A stretch of DNA of 50,102 nucleotides from Planctomycetia bacterium (lineage in GTDB: Bacteria; Planctomycetota; UBA1135; UBA2386), in NCBI GenBank assembly GCA_005776475.1, contig SXPB01000231.1:1-50102 (forward strand). Direction: 5' to 3'. Positions 49,805 to 50,102 of this stretch are shown one piece after another. The translations under genes and the position numbers were made by a program. How positions within the stretch are numbered: position 1 is the first letter of the stretch; each line of letters begins with the position of its first letter. A model generated the notes under the pieces. It made no database searches. It was given only the letters and a program-made list of their open reading frames with translations, and was not told where the DNA came from.

Positions 49805-50102
49805 TCAGCGCCACAGACGATTGAGATCGAGCAGGAGCCCGATGCCGCCACCGAGCCAGGCGCCGCGATGGTGATGGTGCCGGCGATGGCCGTGGTGGTG
49901 GTGATGGTCGAACGCGGCCCCGATGCCGACGCCGACCAGCGTGTTGATCGGAAACAGCACTTCGCGGTCGCGGTAGCGGCGGTAGCGCGGTTCGTAGCCG
50001 TACAGCTCGGGCGACTCGTACGAGTACGCATGCGGCGGCGGCGACGCCTCGACGGCCACCGGCGCACTCGGCACCTCGACCGTCTCCGTCACGGTGCGAT
50101 AC
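49805..50102 (-). CDS. His-rich membrane-associated hypothetical protein, cut by window edge
   Basis: The open frame continues to the right edge (reading YRT before the GTG at 50092), so the true start may be outside and the 95-aa version in the ORF track is a minimum. After a Pro/Glu/Tyr-rich part (HAYSYESPELYGYEPRYRRYRDREVLFPINTLVGVGIGAA) comes a run FDHHHHHGHRRHHHHRGAW and then LGGGIGLLLDLNRLW. Ten His residues lie within about 16 positions and could bind Ni, Zn or Cu. The hydrophobic segments on each side of the His run could form a hairpin. Function unknown. Confidence 0.6.
   Translation of the reverse strand, partial: YRTVTETVEVPSAPVAVEASPPPHAYSYESPELYGYEPRYRRYRDREVLFPINTLVGVGIGAAFDHHHHHGHRRHHHHRGAWLGGGIGLLLDLNRLWR

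Overview
The window is about 50 kb of very GC-rich, gene-dense bacterial chromosome, probably from a high-GC Planctomycetota lineage. This placement is an inference. It rests on an ECF sigma factor fused through a membrane helix to carboxypeptidase-regulatory-like repeats, many large secreted proteins of unknown function, a shared C-terminal beta-sandwich-like tail on unrelated secreted proteins, and DUF2203, DUF4384 and DUF6624-type small proteins. I found no rRNA, tRNA, CRISPR array, prophage or insertion sequence.

Layout. Bases 1-2606 (minus): the start of an S9 peptidase, two small unknown proteins and a fatty acid desaturase. 2835-5408 (plus): the sigma factor/membrane/extracellular fusion. 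5435-7275 (minus): a membrane protein coupled to a DUF6624-like protein. 7359-13909: NagA, GlpD, a degenerate methyltransferase-like protein, a secreted CxxCH protein and ETF-ubiquinone oxidoreductase. 14054-17721 (plus): DUF2203, a remnant of a secreted sugar dehydrogenase, a tandem pair of secreted beta-helix-like proteins and a Dabb protein. 17786-26376: malate dehydrogenase, a TSUP permease, a methyltransferase, an SDR, a secreted prenyltransferase-like repeat protein, a DUF4384 protein, a GmhA-type SIS protein, an aminotransferase, a small membrane protein and a glycerophosphodiesterase. 26420-29821 (minus): a secreted protein, an anti-sigma-like zinc-finger/TPR protein translationally coupled to an ECF sigma factor, and a degenerate histidine-kinase-like protein. 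29966-38674: QueG, a lipoprotein, a zinc-ribbon protein, a strong intrinsic terminator, glutamate-semialdehyde dehydrogenase, a UPF1/IGHMBP2-like helicase, then an overlapping minus-strand run (YdeI-like, alpha/beta hydrolase, ankyrin protein). 38787-43086: a subtilisin-like protease and a di-heme cytochrome c peroxidase-like protein converge on a 72-bp tandem repeat. 43215-50102: a large carboxypeptidase-regulatory-like protein, a TPR membrane protein, ThiE, QueA, a beta-propeller lipoprotein and a His-rich partial gene.

Most genes are single housekeeping or cell-surface units rather than one pathway. ETF-QO, GlpD and Mdh feed electrons and carbon into respiration, QueA and QueG are the last two steps of queuosine synthesis, and the two sigma loci are regulatory. 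The most unusual signals are: (1) nine of ten recognisable signal-peptidase-I-type leaders place Gln right after the predicted cleavage Ala, like the Bacteroidetes Q-rule; (2) the sigma factor fused to an apparently extracytoplasmic repeat domain; (3) the hairpin-rich 72-bp repeats; (4) a subtilisin-like protease with Glu where Asp is expected; and (5) a possible leader structure that pairs with the start codon of the second sigma factor.
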